A stretch of 64,000 nucleotides of DNA, taken from Niebla homalea (taxonomy: Eukaryota; Ascomycota; Lecanoromycetes; Lecanorales; Ramalinaceae). The translations under genes and the position numbers were made by a program. Under the pieces are notes generated by a model, which saw only the letters and a list, made by a program, of their open reading frames with translations, did no database searches and was not told the DNA's origin. This document shows, piece after piece, positions 32,986-44,419 of the stretch (position 1 is the stretch's first letter; each line of letters begins with the position of its first letter). The stretch covers positions 372,001-436,000 of the forward strand of contig JAHGAU010000012.1 in NCBI GenBank assembly GCA_019925105.1. Direction: 5' to 3'.

Positions 32986-35900
32986 TTATGTCGGCACAGG
33001 AGCTTCAAGCCCAGTCATCCCCTCAATACTTTCCACCGGTCCGCAGGAGCAGAAGAGGTTCATGTCACCGTACGCTAGATCATCATCGTCAGCCCTGATC
33101 GCTAATCCCTGCAGGAAGGAAGACAAAAGAAAGAGGGACTCACCATCATCAACCCTCGTGACACTAGGCCAGAACTTCTTCTCCCTCAGCCACGGTAGCG
33201 GATATGCCGCCTTCTCCCTCGTATACGAACGATCCCACTCCTCCCTGAGAAGATCCTGCTGGGTGTGAGGAGCCATTTTCATGACATTGCCCTCACGCGG
33301 CTGCTCGCCCTTTTCAATGGCGGAAATTTCGCTTCTAATCTCGATCAACGCGTCACAGAAACGGCCAAGCTCGGCAAGGTTCTCGCTCTCCGTGGGCTCG
33401 ATCATGAGGGTATTGGCTACAGGCCACGACATGGTGGGGGCGTGGAACCCGTAGTCTTGCAGGCGTTTCGCTACATCGATGGCTTCGATGCCGGCGGTGT
33501 CCTTGAAGGGTCGGACATCAAGGATGAATTCGTGGGCACACCGTCCGGCTGCGTTGGTATACAAGATCGGATAGTGAGGCTTCAGGCGGGAGAGGATGTA
33601 GTTGGCGTTGAGGAGGGTGAGCTTCGTGGCATGAGTGAGACCGCGGCCACCCATCATTTTGATGTAGGCCCAGCTGATAGGGAGGATGCTTGCGCTTCCC
33701 CATGGCGATCCACTTACTGGTGCGATAGCTTTGTCTCCACCAGTAATGACTAGAGGGTGACCTGGCAGGTAGGGGGCAAGGTGCGATTTGACGCCTATTG
33801 GGCCGACTCCAGGCCCTCCGCCACCGTGAGGAATGCAGAAAGTCTTGTGGAGGTTCAGGTGACATACATCAGCGCCGATTTCTCCAGGCGAGCAGAGGCC
33901 GATTTGGGCGTTCATATTGGCGCCATCCATGTACACTTGTCCGCCATGCTGATGGACCATCTCACAGACTTCTTTGACACCAGGCTCAAAGACGCCGAAT
34001 GTGCTGGGATACGTGACCATGATTGCGCCGAGCTCTGCGCTGTATTTCTCGCATTTATCCTTGAGGTCCTTCATGTCCAGGTCGCCGGTCCTGGGCTCGC
34101 ACTTGATCGTCACAACACGCATACCGCACATTGCAGCACTTGCCGGGTTTGTCCCATGGGCGGATACTGGAATCAAGCAAATGTCCCGCTTCTTCCCAGG
34201 CTGCTGCTCGAGATATTTTCGAATGACACGGAGTCCTGTGAATTCGCCCTGAGCTCCAGAGTTAGGTTGCAATGAGACTCCATCGAATCCTGTAATTTCG
34301 GCCAGGTCCCTCTCAAGCTCCTGTATCAACGTCTTGTATCCTTCTGCTTGGCCAATAGGCGCGAACGGATGGATTGAGGATATCTCAGGCCATGAGACTG
34401 GCACCATCTCAACAGTTGCGTTAAGCTTCATAGTACAAGAACCAAGCGGGATCATAGAATGTACCAGGGACAGATCCTTCGATTGTAAATGGTGCATGTA
34501 GCGTAGTATCTCTGTCTCCGAGTGATGACTATTGAACACTGGATGCGTCATAAATGGAGACTCTCTTCGGAGGGGACCCGCAATGCTGGCGTCTTCCTTT
34601 GTCGAGTGCTGAAGTATTTGGGCCAATTCATGAACAATGCTGGATTCTCCGCCATTTCTATTGTCTGCATGAACGATTTCAGCAAAAGCCCGAAGAATGT
34701 CAAAGAGATCGGTCTTTTCCACAGTCTCGTCGACAGTGATGGCTATGCGTCTAGCATCCAGCTGTCGGAAATTGATCCTGTCTTTAGTAGTCTCGAGCAG
34801 TGCTCGGAGTAGCTCTTCACCCATCTCTACTACTATAGTGTCTGATAATGCTCTGCCGTCCTCGCCTTTACCTCCTTTGCCAATGTTGAAACCCTTGTCA
34901 GCTCCAATTATCCGAATACCATTCTCGAGGAATCGAGCACCAAGTAGATTCTTTTGAGCAATTGCACGTAGACCCTCAGGCCCATGATAGACCGCATAGA
35001 AGGCGGTCATATTGGCTAACAATGCCTGAGCAGTACAAATGTTGCTTGTTGCCTTCTCTCTTCGAATGTGTTGCTCCCTTGTCTGCAAAGCCAACCGCAT
35101 AGCCTTGTTCCCCAAACGATCTTTGGACACGCCAATCAAGCGGCCTGGTATCTTGCGCTTGTATTTGTCTCCACAAGCGAAGAAAGCTGCATGCGGTCCA
35201 CCGTAGCCGTACGGTACACCCAATCGCTGTGCGTTGCCAAAAGCGATGTCTGCGCCAAATTCGCCGGGTGGCTTTAGCAACGTCAGGGCCATGAGGTCAG
35301 TTGCGACGCTCATGGTAGCTTTATACTGATGTACAAGGTCAGAAAGCCCCTGAAAATCCTCTACGCCACCCTCCGTATCCGGATACTGCACAAGGACGCC
35401 AATCAGATCGTCTCCGATATCTCTGACTTGCTTGCAGTCCTGCCCGAGGACATCTGCCACCTTGATGTTGATGCCGAAGCCTTCAGCCCGGGAATTCAGC
35501 ACAGCAATGGTTTGAGGATGGCACAGATTTGAGACGAGAAAGGTTTTATTCGGACTCTTCTGTCGATTAATGGGGAGTGCGTTCATTGACAGCGTCATGG
35601 CCTCGGCGGCGGCGGTAGGTTCATCGAGGACGGAAGCATTTGCGATTGTCAATCCCGTCAGATCTGTGACCACTGTCTGGAAGTTGAGAAGCGATTCCAA
35701 TCTGCCCTGACTGATCTCCGGCTGGTATGGAGTGTAGCTCGTGTACCATGCAGGATTCTCCAAGACATTCCTCTTGATCACTTCAGGTACCTTTGTCCCT
35801 GCATAGCCGCAGCCGATGTAGCTCTTGACGACCTTGTTCTTGCTTGTGATTGCTTTTAAACGAGCCAGAATCTCCGTCTCAGAGTAGCCCTCGGGTCTTG

Positions 35901-36333
35901 AGTCAAAGGCCTTGCCATTGATGTCTATATTACTTGTACTCAAAATGTTGGCCGGTAATACCTCTTTCACAAATTCATCCAATGAATTTGTCGGCGGATC
36001 TAGGACTTTCAGCATACTGTCGACATCTTCCAAGGATGGTCCATTGTGCCGGCGCGAGAATGTATCGAGAGGATCTACCAGCGAAGGGCCCACGGGGAAA
36101 GATTGGGGTCCAGTACTGTTCGCTTCAGCAGCGTCGGTGTAGAATGCTCTTCTTCGCGCTGTTACGCTGTTGGCAGAGGTATATCCTGCCCGGAAACAAG
36201 AACGATATGCATTTGGTAGGCCAATTGAACGAATTGAATGGCCTCTCCAGGATGAACCTGCATGCTGGAGGAGTGTACGCATCATAGAAATGATTCTGCG
36301 AATTGGGTTCTCAGACCCAAGCAAGCCACCCAA
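32986..36333 (-). CDS. gcv2: Glycine dehydrogenase (decarboxylating), P protein of the glycine cleavage system
   Basis: The frame is 1115 codons, but the best model removes a 69-bp intron (33075..33143, GTGAGT...CTAG), joining RVDD to AYGDMNLFC and giving 1092 residues. The N-terminal ~75 residues are basic and Ser-rich, a mitochondrial presequence; the start could be the ATG at 36333 or the Met pair at 36285. Landmarks are RHNGPS, YTPYQPEISQGRLESLLNFQ, HGTNPASAAMCGM and the pyridoxal-phosphate lysine in NLHKTFCIPHGGGGPG (about Lys830). It decarboxylates glycine and passes the aminomethyl group to H protein. The intron is a multiple of three without stops, so retention would add 23 residues. 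Confidence 0.97.
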   Translation of the reverse strand: MGGLLGSENPIRRIISMMRTLLQHAGSSWRGHSIRSIGLPNAYRSCFRAGYTSANSVTARRRAFYTDAAEANSTGPQSFPVGPSLVDPLDTFSRRHNGPSLEDVDSMLKVLDPPTNSLDEFVKEVLPANILSTSNIDINGKAFDSRPEGYSETEILARLKAITSKNKVVKSYIGCGYAGTKVPEVIKRNVLENPAWYTSYTPYQPEISQGRLESLLNFQTVVTDLTGLTIANASVLDEPTAAAEAMTLSMNALPINRQKSPNKTFLVSNLCHPQTIAVLNSRAEGFGINIKVADVLGQDCKQVRDIGDDLIGVLVQYPDTEGGVEDFQGLSDLVHQYKATMSVATDLMALTLLKPPGEFGADIAFGNAQRLGVPYGYGGPHAAFFACGDKYKRKIPGRLIGVSKDRLGNKAMRLALQTREQHIRREKATSNICTAQALLANMTAFYAVYHGPEGLRAIAQKNLLGARFLENGIRIIGADKGFNIGKGGKGEDGRALSDTIVVEMGEELLRALLETTKDRINFRQLDARRIAITVDETVEKTDLFDILRAFAEIVHADNRNGGESSIVHELAQILQHSTKEDASIAGPLRRESPFMTHPVFNSHHSETEILRYMHHLQSKDLSLVHSMIPLGSCTMKLNATVEMVPVSWPEISSIHPFAPIGQAEGYKTLIQELERDLAEITGFDGVSLQPNSGAQGEFTGLRVIRKYLEQQPGKKRDICLIPVSAHGTNPASAAMCGMRVVTIKCEPRTGDLDMKDLKDKCEKYSAELGAIMVTYPSTFGVFEPGVKEVCEMVHQHGGQVYMDGANMNAQIGLCSPGEIGADVCHLNLHKTFCIPHGGGGPGVGPIGVKSHLAPYLPGHPLVITGGDKAIAPVSGSPWGSASILPISWAYIKMMGGRGLTHATKLTLLNANYILSRLKPHYPILYTNAAGRCAHEFILDVRPFKDTAGIEAIDVAKRLQDYGFHAPTMSWPVANTLMIEPTESENLAELGRFCDALIEIRSEISAIEKGEQPREGNVMKMAPHTQQDLLREEWDRSYTREKAAYPLPWLREKKFWPSVTRVDDGESLFLLSSFLQGLAIRADDDDLAYGDMNLFCSCGPVESIEGMTGLEAPVPT

Positions 36334-36795
36334 TTCACATGCCCAATAAAATTATCAACTGATCCCCAGGAGAGCAAAGACGTAAAAGTGTGGTTATGAA
36401 GTCGGCGACAGTGAGAAAGGTGGAGAAATGCGCTTGTGGGATCAGACTCTTCCCAATTTATTTTCGTATCTGCCGACGATTGCCGTCATCAACCTTATCA
36501 ATGGATCTTGGCGCTAATGCAAGGCCGTTCTGCTAGGCTGAGATTAAAAATAGAGGCTCAATAGGGCCTTGTCGGTAGCCTCACTTCACACATTTTTAAG
36601 TGGGAGGCGTGGAAGGCGAATTGTGACTGGTCTCATTCTAAGGGGAGACTACATATGTGGTAAAGATTGAAAAGACACTCTTGTCCAATTCTGAAACGCG
36701 GTCGCCAATTGAGCTTACACTTTCCGATGCACTCCCATCTTTCTTTGCCCTCCCGCACTCACTGTCCCTCCTTTCCCCCCTTTTCCCTTTCCCCT
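36334..36795. other. gcv2 upstream region
   Basis: 462 bp between the gcv2 start and the end of the oxidoreductase gene. It should contain the gcv2 promoter; no motif was assigned. Confidence 0.45.
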
Positions 36796-38296
36796 TCATG
36801 GCCCCAATCTCCCAACCCATTCACCCACATCCTCACCCCCAGCCATCCTGGCCACGCACCACCCCGTTCCAAGACTCAGGCTGATTCCCCACGCCCCATG
36901 CCCCGCCGCCACATACACCCCTTTCCCCACCTCTCCCATCTTCCCTTGCAACCCGCCAATAATGGGTGTCCCGCGCTGCGTAACTGGTCTCCAACAGACA
37001 CTCTCCCTCACAACTTCCACATCATCGCCTAGCAAGCGTCTCGCTGTCTTCTTCAACGTATCAATACTCGCCTCATCGATGATCTTCTCGTTGGCGACGC
37101 GCGGCAAGGGGTAGGTGGAGGAGTTGAGACCGGCGAGGTAGACCTCACCGTTCGGCATCCGGGAAAACAGCTCTGGACTGTACCCACCGGACGCGCCTGA
37201 CGCGGCCTCGGTAGTGAAGACGGCGTGGCAAGGGTGCTTTGCGCTTGCTTTTTTGGTCCCGTTGGTGATGCTTGGGGGTTTCGTGGTGTTATCTGTTAGG
37301 GGATCTGTTTGGTCCAAGGGTTTGGGTGGCCAGCGCGGGGTTCGCAGCACTAATGAGTGGCCTGCCAGTGAGCTTACGGGAAACTTGTATTTCGTGCCTG
37401 GGAAGAGGGTGGCGAGGACTTGGGGGGACCAGGCGCCGGCGGCAATGACCAGGCGATCGCAGTGGATGACTGAAGATTTATTGGTTGCGGTGTTGACTAT
37501 CTGAAGGGCAGAGATAGGATACCCGGAGGAAGAGGAGGAGCGGCGAGCGGTGCTTGTGGGGCGAGCGGGTTGGTGTAATTGAACGCCGCGAGAGAGGCAG
37601 GAGGAGAGGAGGAAGTCGCAGAGGTGGCGGGGGTTGCTTATAGAAAAACGAGGTGTCAGTGAGGTCTATCCGGAGTGTTGGATCGGGCCGGACATTTGGA
37701 TTTATGGCACTGTGTCTGGCAACGTTTCAATCAAAGATTATAATTTTTGAGAAAATTGAATATGAACTTTGGAATTCGATCAAGGCATAGGTTTGAATTG
37801 CAAAAAGCTCAAGCGCCTACAGAGTACTGCGTCTCACATACCATTGCGCCGTCGTCTCTCCGCTGGAAAGCACATCTAGCTCCCCTTTCGACTTCAACCA
37901 GCTAGGCGCATGGCTACTATTCGGATCAGTGTTCTTCGCAGCTTCGGCGCGACTAGCACCGTCCCGCAACCAGTCTGCTCCACTACCACCAGTACTCGCA
38001 AAGGTATCATCCGCAAGACTGGTGCCAGTCGACTGACTGTATCCCCAGAGCTCATGGCCATTGTTGGCTTCTGCCAATTTCTTGTGAAGATGGAAGCTCA
38101 ATTTGCCAAGATTGCTCAAAGGCGAAGAGAACCAGTCTTCTGCAAGGAAACCACCAGCGAATCCACTGGCGGATGCAAACAACTCCGGAGATGCTTCAAC
38201 GAGATGAATTTGATCTGCCTTTGATGATTCACTTTGGGAAAGGTAGTAAGCTGTAGACACGCCAATGATGCCGGCGCCGACGATGACGGTAGACAT
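36796..38296 (-). CDS. FAD-dependent oxidoreductase, DAO family (Tda3-like)
   Basis: Two exons, 38296..37842 and 37636..36796, around a 205-bp intron (GTATGT...TAAG), giving 431 residues. The opening MSTVIVGAGIIGVSTAYYLS is the FAD-binding G-x-G-x(2)-G fold. TTAQCNPRHLCDFLLSS is formed across the splice, followed by CDRLVIAAGAWSPQVL and GTPIIGGLQGK. YVAAGHGAWGISLSLGTG is the C-terminal flavin-contact motif of DAO proteins. Close fungal relatives resemble yeast Tda3, a putative oxidoreductase linked to endosome-Golgi traffic; the substrate is not known. Start upstream of 38296 is possible but lacks family features. It shares a 177-bp divergent promoter with the next gene. Confidence 0.88.
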
Positions 38297-38473
38297 GTTG
38301 AAGCTCTTTATGAAAGGATGGGGCAGATGGACCGCTCTGAGAATCAGGCCCACCTGAGATAGGTCTTGCATGCCCCGCGCTTGACCTAGCCGATGTGATG
38401 ACGTAGCAGGAAGTAAATAGTCGGAGCGCATCTTTCTCTGGCTCACGAGATCTGTAAACTGTCATATCGCACA
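38297..38473. promoter_or_regulatory. Divergent promoter between oxidoreductase and SDR genes
   Basis: Only 177 bp separates the two opposing start codons, so control regions must overlap. No specific site recognised. Confidence 0.45.
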
Positions 38474-39380
38474 ATGGCAAAGACGTTCGTTGTGACAGGA
38501 GCTTCCCGGGGTAAGTTCAAGACCTCTGGATGATCGCTTTTTGCCCTCAACCCTTGACAATCGACGCAGGAATCGGACTCGCAATCGCACAATATCTGAT
38601 CTCGAAATCGCACAACATTGTCATACTTGCCAGGAGTAACGAGCCGCTCGAGAAGCTACGCACGAAGAACCCAAAGCAGGTCAGGACCCTTGCTGGTGAC
38701 CTCAACGATTTCGCCATTGCACAAGTAGCTGTAGATTCAGCCATTGAGGGCTTTGGCCAGCTCGATGGTCTCGTAGTTAATCATGGTGCAATGTTCGGCG
38801 TAAATACGGTAGCCAAGTGCAACATAGAGGAATGGCGGAAGATGTTTGACATCAACTACTTCAGCGCTGTTGCCTTTGTGAGACTTTGAATGCGAAGATA
38901 CGGACGAGTGCTGATTTTGCTCAGACGCAAGCAGCATTACCAGCTCTTCGAAAGACGAAGGGTACCATTGTCTATACCTCAACAGGAGCATCGACTGGCG
39001 TATACCAAGCCTGGGGTGCGTACTCAGCGAGCAAGGCGGCTGTGAATTGTCTTGCAAAGCAGATTGCTTGCGAAGAACCTGAAGTGACTGCGTTTGCGAT
39101 AAGACCTGGAGTGGTTGATACAGACATGCAGCGGAATCTTCGAGAGGTCCACGCAGCCAAGATGTCAGACAAAGACAACGTCAAATTTCGAGACGCATAC
39201 CAGAACAAGACATTACTGCAGCCGGAGCAGCCAGGGCACGTCATGGCAAAGTTGATCCTGGATCCAGATCGGTCGCTGAACGGGCAGTACCTTAGGTCAG
39301 ATTCCTGCCGCGCTTCGCAATCTCAACATGGCTGACATGTGGGCAGCTGGGACAGTAAAGAACTCGTGCGATATGCGTGA
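38474..39380 (+). CDS. Short-chain dehydrogenase/reductase
   Basis: Four exons, 38474..38510, 38570..38877, 38925..39295 and 39347..39380, giving 249 residues. The cofactor motif TGASRGIGLAIA spans the first splice site. NHGA, the catalytic Ser in VYTSTGAS and the Y-S-A-S-K pair (YSASKAAVNCLA) are all present, followed by RPGVVDTDMQ. The end QYLSWDSKELVRYA is created by the last splice and matches the usual end of fungal relatives of yeast YIR035C-type reductases. It is a cytosolic NAD(P)H oxidoreductase; substrate unknown. Intron 2 contains an in-frame stop close after its start, so all four exons are needed. Confidence 0.88.
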
Positions 39381-40490
39381 AAGGCCACTGCATGAAGTCT
39401 GTATACTCCCATTAGCTACGTTCCGCCGAATAGAGCAAATTGGTTGGTTTGAGGGCATATAAAGCATCATTCGAAAGATGAAAAGTCTCGATATTATATC
39501 TCCACACAGCCGAGAGGCCGTCAGTCTTAGCATGGAATATCTGGTGTAATCATTGTGCCTTGAAAAGGGATCAAGAACTGTAGATATCCACCTACCGTGA
39601 TATTGCTTTTTTACGCTAAGCTGGAGCTCGAACAGAGATCTTCAGGAGCTTCCTGGCCTGTTGAAGAATGACAATGAGCGTCAAGATCAGGCAAACGGTT
39701 CTCGAGCAGAGGTGCATTGGCGGCAGGTATTTCAGGTAATCGAACCAATGTTGATTCCTCACTTCGTGTACGATAGGAATTTGATAGTACATATGTTGCT
39801 CATCACGAGGTTGCAAATGGGATCACGGTTGTGACGTTGACATACCGTTCATCATACCGACACGTGCGCACCTAACCCCAATGAATGTAATCCTTCTCTT
39901 CAAAGACCTGACTTTGACGGCTTGCTTTGACCTGCGTGGAGACCAATTAACCACTGCTTCGTTGCCAGGAAGGAGATATAAAATTTGGCAGTTTTGATGT
40001 CAGATATCTCCGTTTGGCTTGGATATATCAATCACCATGGAAGCCGAAGCTGGTAAGATAGGGGCGACACGGTTCTCATCATGATAATTGCTGATAGTAA
40101 AGAGGGAATGAAGTCGCTTACTGGTCGCCGAGTAGAGGATTGAGCTCTGTACGGTAAACCTTTTCATCCTGGGGCCGCGCCGTCCATTGTCATCTGACGC
40201 TGGTCGCAAGGATAGAGGGATCTGCAATGACAGATCGCGGACATCAGGTCCCAATCGATGCATGTCGTAAGCTGTAAAATGCAAGTGTCAAAGTTTTTCG
40301 GAAAGTTTGTGTGCAGAAAATTGCTTTGACATCTGGGCGCTTCTCGCGGCAATCGGTCAACCTTCCCAAGCCCAGCAACAGCTGCGACTACCACGTGTTG
40401 TATTGTTAGTCAGTTCGAAGCCTTGTGCTTCTTAACAGCTAATCTCCTCTCCTCGTAAACAGCATCAAAGGCTCTCCAAAGTCTCTAGAG
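39381..40490. other. Intergenic, no supported gene
   Basis: About 1.1 kb with short frames lacking motifs, upstream of the NC2-beta gene. Confidence 0.4.
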
Positions 40491-41014
40491 ATGTCCGACC
40501 GCGAATTCGGAGGCTCCGACGACCTCTCCCTTCCCAAAGGTTCGGCCTCTTTCTCCCCCCCGCTTGCCTTCCCTCTTCTCACTAACAGCCCCTCTTGCCC
40601 TAAACAGCGACCGTCCACAAAATCGTCTCTGAAATTCTCTCCACACCCTCCCTCTCCTCCTCCTCCTCCTCTTCCTCGGATACCATGACCTTCGCCCGCG
40701 ACGCGCGCGAACTCCTGATCGAATGCTGCGTCGAATTCATCACCCTCATCTCCAGCGAAGCCAACGAGATCGCCGAAAAGGAGCAGAAGAAAACCATAGC
40801 CATTGAGCACATCGATAAAGCGCTCAAGGATCTGGGGTTCCCGGAGTATGTGAAGGAGGTCCTAGCGAGCGCGGGGGATGCCAAGGAGATGCTGAAGACA
40901 AGGGAGAAGAAGACGAGTAAGATGGATCAGAGCGGGTTGAGCCAGGAGGAGTTATTGGAGCAGCAGCAGGCGCTGTTTAGGAGCGCGACGGATAAGTATA
41001 ATCAGGCTACGTGA
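40491..41014 (+). CDS. ncb2: NC2 beta (Dr1), histone-fold transcription regulator
   Basis: Two exons, 40491..40539 and 40608..41014, across a 68-bp intron with CACTAACAG branch-like text, giving 151 residues. The splice joins LSLPK to ATVHKIVSEIL, the conserved histone-fold start. It continues RDARELLIECCVEFITLISSEANEIAEKEQKKTI and AIEHIDKALKDLGFPEYV. A Ser-run (eight Ser) interrupts the first loop. Known role: with NC2 alpha it binds TBP on DNA and blocks or redistributes TFIIA/TFIIB. The tail KMDQSGLSQEELLEQQQALFRSA is Gln-rich as in relatives. Confidence 0.93.
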
Positions 41015-41343
41015 TGTGTGGGTGCAAGGGGCGAGAAGGGATAGAGGTGCTATGAATGTGCACCTTTGATTTTGGTAGGTGCGATAATGAGGCGTCAAGG
41101 CGTCAGGGCGCTTTGGGAGGACGAGGTTAGGCAATGGAAGATACCCAAATGGAGTTACGGAAAGAGAATCAATTAATCAAGCTTGGCTCCAACATTGCTA
41201 TAACCTGCTTCAACGCGTGCCCCTGGGTATCATATCATACTTTGAACAATCAGGCCTCGCCTTTGACCAGATCTGGCCCTACCAAAGTAGGGGCAGGTTT
41301 GTCGAGATCCGAGGAGAGCGCCAAGAGATATACTCAGATAGAT

Positions 41344-42990
41344 TCAAATAACCAACTTAATAGGTTTCCTACCTTCCATCACTACAGCAGCCCCCGAGTC
41401 CGCCTCTACAGACCTCAAAGTTGCTGGTGCCGTCTCAGTGAGCCCCTTCATCGCTCCCTCGGAGTCTCCACCGTCCAACGCCCAGAAGTCTACTTCATCC
41501 ACAAGATCGTACACAATGTCTTCGGCAATCTGCTCGTCGAAGCGGTCATTCATCGGTCTGAGCCTGCTCTTGCTCCCAGCGATATGCTTGTCAGTCGCCG
41601 GATTGGTGCTTTCAACACCTGAGTCAATCATTTCAACATCTTCGCGATTCGCGAGCTCTGGCGGTGGATAGGCGAAGTTGGGTCCAAAATTGGTTTCGAC
41701 GGCGCCACCGCGAAAAACGCTGATGGCTGGATAGTAGCCCAGCATGCCATCGTCAAGGTTTTCTCGAGCATCAAATTGCGAATTGGGTTTTGAGGCTGGT
41801 GGAAGAAATGCAAGAAGGTCGGTAAATGGGGTGCCGAGAAGCTCTCCGTTCTTGTAGATCTTGGTGCTCGAGAAAGGGAGGGTGCGCAATTGAGGTATAG
41901 GATTATTAGGGTTCGGTGGATCAACGTCCAATGCCGCGTTGACGGGGAGCGGTGACGGATTCATGTAATCTTCCAAGGGCTTTGTATACTGGTATTCGTA
42001 CGTTTCGAAATACAGTCGGTTCCGATACCTGTAGACCACTCGATCTCGAATTATGTCCGGAGCTTCACTTGAGGCAGAAGGATCGAGATCGTCAGAGGTA
42101 TCCACGGCTTTGTTGTAGATGCCCTCGACCACTTTGCGGTGCAGAGATAGCGACGGTAGTGTGAGTTCCAATCCAATGACGTCCCCTTCGCAAAGATCGG
42201 CCATAGCGAAGTCGACAGGACGGGATCGAGTGATCTTCTGCCCACCCACGTCGCGAATGCCGTAGGAATATGCATCAAACCCGACTGGTCCTTCCAGACT
42301 CGCCTCCCTCCTGGCCCATCCTATCCTCACATGTCCTCCAATATCTGTATCCTGGCCATCATAATCTGGTGGCTTGACTCCACTCAATATCTTACATTCC
42401 CAGTACCACCGCCCTTCTCTTGCTCCGACATTTGCCCTGGCCATCCGAAAGCCCTTTTCTGTGCTCGTTGCGTTTTCGCTGAACAACAGTTGTGCAGAAG
42501 CGTCCTCATAGGATATCCTGGCTCCATATGGCTCACATTCGGATTGGCGGTTGTATTGTGTCGCGGTAAATCTGGGGTCCGCAATAGCGTTGGTATAGCG
42601 GAAGCCTTTCCTATTATTGATGATTTCGCTTGCCTCACAGAATTGCCTCCCCCTCTTCGTGGTCACGGGCACAAGAAGTGGAGGCACCGGAGCTTCGAAG
42701 TCGGTGATCTTGGGTGATGGAAGCTTGTATCTGCTGGGACGGACAATTTCGGTAGCTTTGGGAGCCTTTTTCACATTGCTACCCTTCTTACTCGCTGCCG
42801 TGGGCTCTGGTGAATCTTTTCGAACTTTTGGAGTGGGCTTCTTGGTACGTTCTTCCCTCACGCGAGTACTTGGGTTGAGAGGAGATGCCACTGCCGGGGC
42901 ATGTTTGTCCTCCACCGTGAATGGCCTCTTTTGAGGTATTATGGAGGGAGATGCCGGATTTGGCGATTCAGCCATTTTGTCAGTATTCAT
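41344..42990 (-). CDS. bre2: COMPASS subunit Bre2 (Ash2-like SPRY protein)
   Basis: Intronless, 548 residues. A basic disordered leader to about residue 110 contains KKPTPKVRK. The SPRY region starts near KGFRYTNAIADPRF, with GARISYEDASAQLLFSENATS, KGFRMARANVGAREGRWYWE, HVRIGWARREASLEGPVG, YSYGIRD, and EGDVIGLELTLP. Late blocks TLPFSSTKIYKNGELLGTPF and GYYPAISVFRGGAVETNFGP are the second half of the split SPRY domain. Known role: forms a dimer with Sdc1 and is needed for Set1-dependent histone H3 lysine 4 methylation in the nucleus. The acidic linker (DLDPSASSEAPD) matches the usual loop position. Confidence 0.95.
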   Translation of the reverse strand: MNTDKMAESPNPASPSIIPQKRPFTVEDKHAPAVASPLNPSTRVREERTKKPTPKVRKDSPEPTAASKKGSNVKKAPKATEIVRPSRYKLPSPKITDFEAPVPPLLVPVTTKRGRQFCEASEIINNRKGFRYTNAIADPRFTATQYNRQSECEPYGARISYEDASAQLLFSENATSTEKGFRMARANVGAREGRWYWECKILSGVKPPDYDGQDTDIGGHVRIGWARREASLEGPVGFDAYSYGIRDVGGQKITRSRPVDFAMADLCEGDVIGLELTLPSLSLHRKVVEGIYNKAVDTSDDLDPSASSEAPDIIRDRVVYRYRNRLYFETYEYQYTKPLEDYMNPSPLPVNAALDVDPPNPNNPIPQLRTLPFSSTKIYKNGELLGTPFTDLLAFLPPASKPNSQFDARENLDDGMLGYYPAISVFRGGAVETNFGPNFAYPPPELANREDVEMIDSGVESTNPATDKHIAGSKSRLRPMNDRFDEQIAEDIVYDLVDEVDFWALDGGDSEGAMKGLTETAPATLRSVEADSGAAVVMEGRKPIKLVI

Positions 42991-44419
42991 CTCAGATATT
43001 TTCAGCTGAGCAGGCTTCTTTTGATTGGAGTAGGAGACGAGAAGCGCGTTCGCCTACACTCCAAATTTGACCGGCCGGAGAAACCTAGTCCTATTATATC
43101 CGGAATGTGGGGACAAGGCCCGCTCATAATCACATTCACGCACCTGTCATTGTATAAGCTTCATATATATGAAGCTTACCTCAACAAGGATCTGACCATC
43201 CTGCGTAGATTATTGCTTTGTCATGGTTTGTGTAACGTTATTGCAAGATATTCTCTGCGAATCGTCTTATTCTAGGAGGGGCATTCATGTGCCGGTGAAC
43301 GTTGGCTGCTTATTTTCCACTCTCACCTCACACTTGCTACATGGTGGCACTTGCGGTTGGCTCTGAATTGACCAAGTGGCGAGCGGTGTGTCCTTTGTTA
43401 CAGTCTGGAACTCCGCGATTGACCCTATCGTCTTAAGCCCCAACCTAACCGGTATCAACACGACTCGAGGCGCTTGGCTTTGTCTCAGAAAAAACGCGAT
43501 CGGCTTACGAGATGTTGGATATTCTCGAATGGAACTCCTACGGAATCCTTCGAAACGCCCATTCTGAATTGGTGAGAGCTTTTAGGTAGTACCGTCAGCT
43601 TACCAGTTAATCTAGAACAGGCGAATCAATGTAGCCAGTTGAAGTGACTTGCGCTTTATCGTTGGTAAGTTGCACTTGACCGCCTGACTGCTACGCGAAG
43701 GATCGCAGTTCGCCCCCCAAGGATGTAATGCCATACTATACCATTCATCCCTTTCCAGACGAGCTCTCAGGTGGCTGAAAGACTAGACGAGAATGACAAA
43801 TGTTCTAACTGTTCTGGGGAAGTCGATCAATCCCGGCAGATGGCTCGCGTCGGCTGGGCTGCATGAAATGACTAGGATCACCACCATCATTACCGGATCT
43901 GCTCGCTTGCACCAGTCCGCATCGCGCGTCCTTGCGTCCCCCTTCCCCCCTCCCCCGGACCCCCATCTCAAATCATTTCTGCATTGTGATCTATCGATAG
44001 GCACACACGGCAGACCGCGCAGATAAGCGAAGGAGCGCAAGATCTTTGGAAACTTGGTTTCTATCCCCCAGCTTCTACCTAAGCTTCAGCCGGCAGATCC
44101 GCAGATCGGGCCATACCGACCCCATCAAATTTTCCCGACACTGCATTGTGCTTTTGACTGCCACTTCAGGCTCGCTGACTGTCTCGCGCGCAGTGGTATC
44201 AGCTGATGTGTACCGCTGCGGGACCCTTTCCCCCCTGCTTCCATGTGCCGAATGGTGGGTAGGTACTTGATCCAAGTGTTAAAAGTGGGGATCACAATGC
44301 ATTATCACAATGTGGAAAGACCGATGGATTCGAGGATGACGGATCGCATCCGGTTGCGTTCTGTGGAGACTCCCTTCCCATGCCCATGGTTACGCCTGGC
44401 CCACTGACCCGGTTCTCAC
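42991..44419. other. Intergenic, no supported gene
   Basis: Frames of 60-124 codons are present on both strands without motifs. The left edge is the bre2 upstream region. Confidence 0.4.
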
